Below, piece by piece: positions 62,026 to 64,000 of a stretch of DNA of 64,000 bases. The DNA lies in the NCBI RefSeq assembly GCF_001647285.1, contig NZ_LRML01000008.1, positions 124,001 to 188,000 of the forward strand, given 5' to 3'. The position numbers and the translations under genes were made by a program. How positions within the stretch are numbered: the stretch's first letter is position 1; the number at the start of each line of letters is the position of its first letter. Source of the DNA: Rufibacter roseus (GTDB lineage: Bacteria > Bacteroidota > Bacteroidia > Cytophagales > Hymenobacteraceae). The notes under the pieces are model-generated. The model did not search any database. It was not told the DNA's origin and saw only the letters and a program-made list of their open reading frames with translations.

Positions 62026-62375
62026 ACACTGTTTGTCAAAAGTATGAAAATAGCCTGTTTTAGCCTCTGTTTCTGTTTGACCCCACCGTAGGATTACTGA
62101 AGAAAGAAGTGCGCTAAAACAGGCTAATACAGGCTTAATTCAGGTATGTTTGAGGGTGCCCAATAGGTGTGCAGAACCTCTAAAATAAGCAGTAGCCTAG
62201 GCAGATGGAAAGGATAGTTACGTTGGTGGAAAGTCAAGAATCTTTAAATATAAAATAACGCGTAATAGGCGTTACTAATCTTCCTTTGAATAAAGCTTAC
62301 CGTTTGCTCACTTCACAAGAAACGATAGCATGACGAGGCTAAAACAGGGGCAAAACAGCAATCAATAACAGCGCC
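62026..62375. other. Intergenic region, 350 bp, with inverted repeat
   Basis: AGCCTGTTTTAGC (62052-62064) and GCTAAAACAGGCT (62114-62126) are a perfect 13-bp inverted pair about 30 bp past the polymerase-like gene. A third related arm, GAGGCTAAAACAGGGG, lies at about 62335. The arms resemble family A repeats, here split by a 49-bp spacer. Confidence 0.7.
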
Positions 62376-62843
62376 TTAGAACTGTGACAGCACCCAACCC
62401 GACTTCTTGGAAATGTAGGCTACCCCGTCTTCCAATTCAAGCTGAATTTTGGCAGGGTCTGTGTCTGGAACGTCTTTCAATGTGGCCTTTGTAAAAAGGG
62501 ATTCAGAGTTCATCTTTTCACTGAGGCGCTTTTCTTCCACCGTCATTTCGCCGCCGTTTAAAAAATAGTAAGCCCTAATCATATCAATCACCTCTTCAAC
62601 AAACTCTGCATAAGTGTATAGGTCTTCGTGGCCGTAGTAGTACGCCTCTAAATATAAGCCCTCTATGTCTAACAAGAAGTCTTCCTTGAATCGGTTGCGG
62701 CACCACTGTAGCCACTGGTCTTCTGGATAATACCTTATTCTACTTTCACACCAGTAGATTGCCCCCTGCATTTCTGGAGATTGCCCCTCTGAAATCATAT
62801 CCTTGAATCTAGGCATTGGTTGCGGCTTAGGCTGTTTTTCCAT
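62376..62843 (-). CDS. Unknown acidic protein linked to the serine recombinase
   Basis: 155 residues, mostly helical and acidic, rich in Tyr and Trp (SRIRYYPEDQWLQWCRNRFK, YLEAYYYGHEDLYTYAEFVE). It begins with a Pro/Gln-rich lead (MEKQPKPQPMPRF). No signal, membrane segment or known domain is seen. It lies 26 bp downstream of the recombinase gene in the same direction, so the two are probably co-transcribed. It may be an accessory factor of the element. Confidence 0.68.
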   Translation of the reverse strand: MEKQPKPQPMPRFKDMISEGQSPEMQGAIYWCESRIRYYPEDQWLQWCRNRFKEDFLLDIEGLYLEAYYYGHEDLYTYAEFVEEVIDMIRAYYFLNGGEMTVEEKRLSEKMNSESLFTKATLKDVPDTDPAKIQLELEDGVAYISKKSGWVLSQF

Positions 62844-62869
62844 GATTTTAAATTTAAATTATTGATGTT

Positions 62870-63505
62870 TTAGGCTTTTGCGGTGCTCATGGCCTTCTTC
62901 ACCTTCTGCACTGTGGCTGTACTAACGCCGCATATCTTAGCCGCATTTCTCACACTCTGGCCTTTATGTATCTGCGCAACCACTGTCTTGTACTCTGCCA
63001 GAAGCGCATCATTGTTCTTTGTAGTGCCTTCCCTGCGGCCTAACTTAACGCCCTTTCTTCTGGCTTCATCTAGGCCTGAATTAATTCGCTCTATCAATGT
63101 CTCTTTTTCCATTCTCGCGAATTCCGAGAGAAGAGTAAGGAACATTTGCGACATTGAATTGGCCTTCCCGTCCGCGTTAAGGGTTTCAATCTGGTGGTTC
63201 ATGATAAAAGTGGATACACCAGATTCTTTCAGAGCGTCAACCACCTTCAACACTTCTGTGGTATTTCGACCAAGCCTAGAGACCTCTGCTACCAGTACCT
63301 TCTTTATTGCCCCATCCTTTGCCAATTTTAGTAAGTCAACAATGCCCTGCCTTTCCTCATTGGTCTTTGAGCCAGACACCTTCTCATTGATGGAGTCAAC
63401 CACCTTATAGCCCATGGAAGCGGCGTACTTTGTTAGGTCATTTATCTGTCTGTCAAAATCTTGGCTTGTCTTGCTTACTCTGGTGAAAATTGCTACTGGT
63501 GTCAT
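62870..63505 (-). CDS. Serine recombinase of the resolvase/invertase family
   Basis: 211 residues. The catalytic Ser is in FTRVSKTSQDFDRQ (about residue 11). VLVAEVSRLGRNTTEVL (about 70-86) is the usual active-site arginine region. The long dimerisation helix includes LLSEFARMEKETLIERINSG. KGVKLGRREGT precedes a C-terminal HTH (SVRNAAKICGVSTATVQKVK, about 184-203). The length and domain order are those of small resolvases/invertases, so it cuts and rejoins DNA at a dyad site. Candidate sites lie just upstream at 63544-63650. It belongs to the mobile element at the right end. Confidence 0.93.
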   Translation of the reverse strand: MTPVAIFTRVSKTSQDFDRQINDLTKYAASMGYKVVDSINEKVSGSKTNEERQGIVDLLKLAKDGAIKKVLVAEVSRLGRNTTEVLKVVDALKESGVSTFIMNHQIETLNADGKANSMSQMFLTLLSEFARMEKETLIERINSGLDEARRKGVKLGRREGTTKNNDALLAEYKTVVAQIHKGQSVRNAAKICGVSTATVQKVKKAMSTAKA

Positions 63506-63543
63506 TGTCTTTCGTACTGTTCAGAAGGACAAACTTATAAAAG

Positions 63544-63650
63544 TGTATCAAATAAAACAAGTGATTATTGTGATACATTAAATGGACACTGGATAGTGCT
63601 TAGAGGTGCTTGAAATAAGGGGTAAAAGGGGGAATGATTATTTTGATACA
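63544..63650. promoter_or_regulatory. Three-box dyad array upstream of the serine recombinase
   Basis: TGTATCAAATAA (63544-63555) is inverted against TTATTGTGATACA (63565-63577). A third box, TTATTTTGATACA, follows at 63638-63650 in direct orientation, preceded like the second by TGA. The pair makes a 34-bp dyad of resolvase-site size, starting 39 bp from the recombinase start codon. Confidence 0.6.
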
Positions 63651-63729
63651 GTTAGTGTGGATTTATGTTCTCCCTAAACTACCGTGAATGACTTTCACAG
63701 ATATTATAATAAGCTACTTAAAAGCTAAA

Positions 63730-64000
63730 TTAACGTTTCTTTTTACTCTTCAAAAAAGTAGATGCTTCCTTTTCTATCTCTTCTATAGTTTTACTACGAC
63801 CTGAAAGCATCCACTTATCTAGTTCTTCTCTGCGGAAGAAAAGTTTGTTGCCTAATGGGTTATAATGAGGTATTTTATTAGAGGAAGTTAGTTTGTATAG
63901 ATATGATACTGAATAACTTGTGTGAGTTGCGGCTTCTTCAATGGTTAGAATTTCTTTTTGTAGGATTACGGACTTTTCTAACGCTTTTTCAATGTTTGCT
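63730..64000 (-). CDS. Excisionase-like HTH protein, cut by the window edge
   Basis: The last ~90 codons of a minus-strand gene whose start lies beyond base 64000. It reads ILTIEEAATHTSYSVSYLYK and then HYNPLGNKLFFRREELDKWM, followed by LSGRSKTIEEIEKEASTFLK and a lysine-rich end. This is the HTH_17/MerR-like excisionase family that Bacteroidota mobile elements carry near their integrases. Bases 63506-63729 separate it from the recombinase, which reads the same way. Confidence 0.88.
   Translation of the reverse strand, partial: ANIEKALEKSVILQKEILTIEEAATHTSYSVSYLYKLTSSNKIPHYNPLGNKLFFRREELDKWMLSGRSKTIEEIEKEASTFLKSKKKR

Overview
The window looks like a chromosome segment of a Bacteroidota bacterium, most likely order Cytophagales and family Hymenobacteraceae (Rufibacter/Pontibacter-like). 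The reasons are a fused CcoN-CcoO oxidase subunit, DUF4270 and kelch lipoproteins, a CarboxypepD_reg outer-membrane barrel, a LytTR regulator with a His_kinase partner, -7 elements of the TAnnTTTG type, and signal peptides ending in AQ. The genus is an inference; no rRNA is present.

Region 1 (0.1-16.6 kb) is ordinary metabolism: an acetyltransferase-RidA-dehydratase operon, an MFS exporter facing a LysR regulator broken by one stop codon, tRNA-Glu, a YjjX phosphatase, ketopantoate reductase, a tricorn-like protease, an amidase, a P1 peptidase with a class IV aminotransferase, a truncated hemoglobin and a cupin. Region 2 (16.8-29.6 kb) is a complete microaerobic respiration cluster: ccoI, ccoS, fused ccoNO, ccoQ, ccoP, ccoG, fixH, a TauE/DsbD-like membrane protein and a Usp protein. 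It is followed by glutamate dehydrogenase and hemN. Three of the promoters share a TGAC-N4-(G/A)TCA box centred exactly 35 bp upstream of the TTTG of the -7 element, and hemN keeps half of it. This points to one CRP/FNR-type regulator at about -41.5. Region 3 (33-53.3 kb) holds a quinone oxidoreductase, TruC, PurL, several small secreted proteins (two of the genes frameshifted), a large outer-membrane barrel protein, a LytTR/kinase pair, and a kelch/DUF4270 pair.

Region 4 (53.9 kb to the right edge) is an AT-rich accessory island. It opens with a tyrosine integrase pseudogene whose catalytic Tyr codon has become a stop. Next comes a DUF4365-TPR gene, then three unknown genes on the minus strand. 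Each of the three is followed within about 3-21 bp by an imperfect palindrome resembling an integron attC site. The island continues with a stand-alone protein carrying family A DNA polymerase-like motifs, an unknown protein, a serine recombinase with a dyad array upstream, and an excisionase-like HTH protein cut by the window edge.

The intergenic spaces of regions 1-3 carry about twenty copies of a ~36 bp imperfect palindrome (family A, roughly GTTTTAGGCCTG / CAGGCTAAAAC), plus at least four further short dispersed repeat families. Several long ORFs in these spaces are artefacts of the repeats. Coordinates of repeats and boxes were read by hand and may be off by one or two bases.
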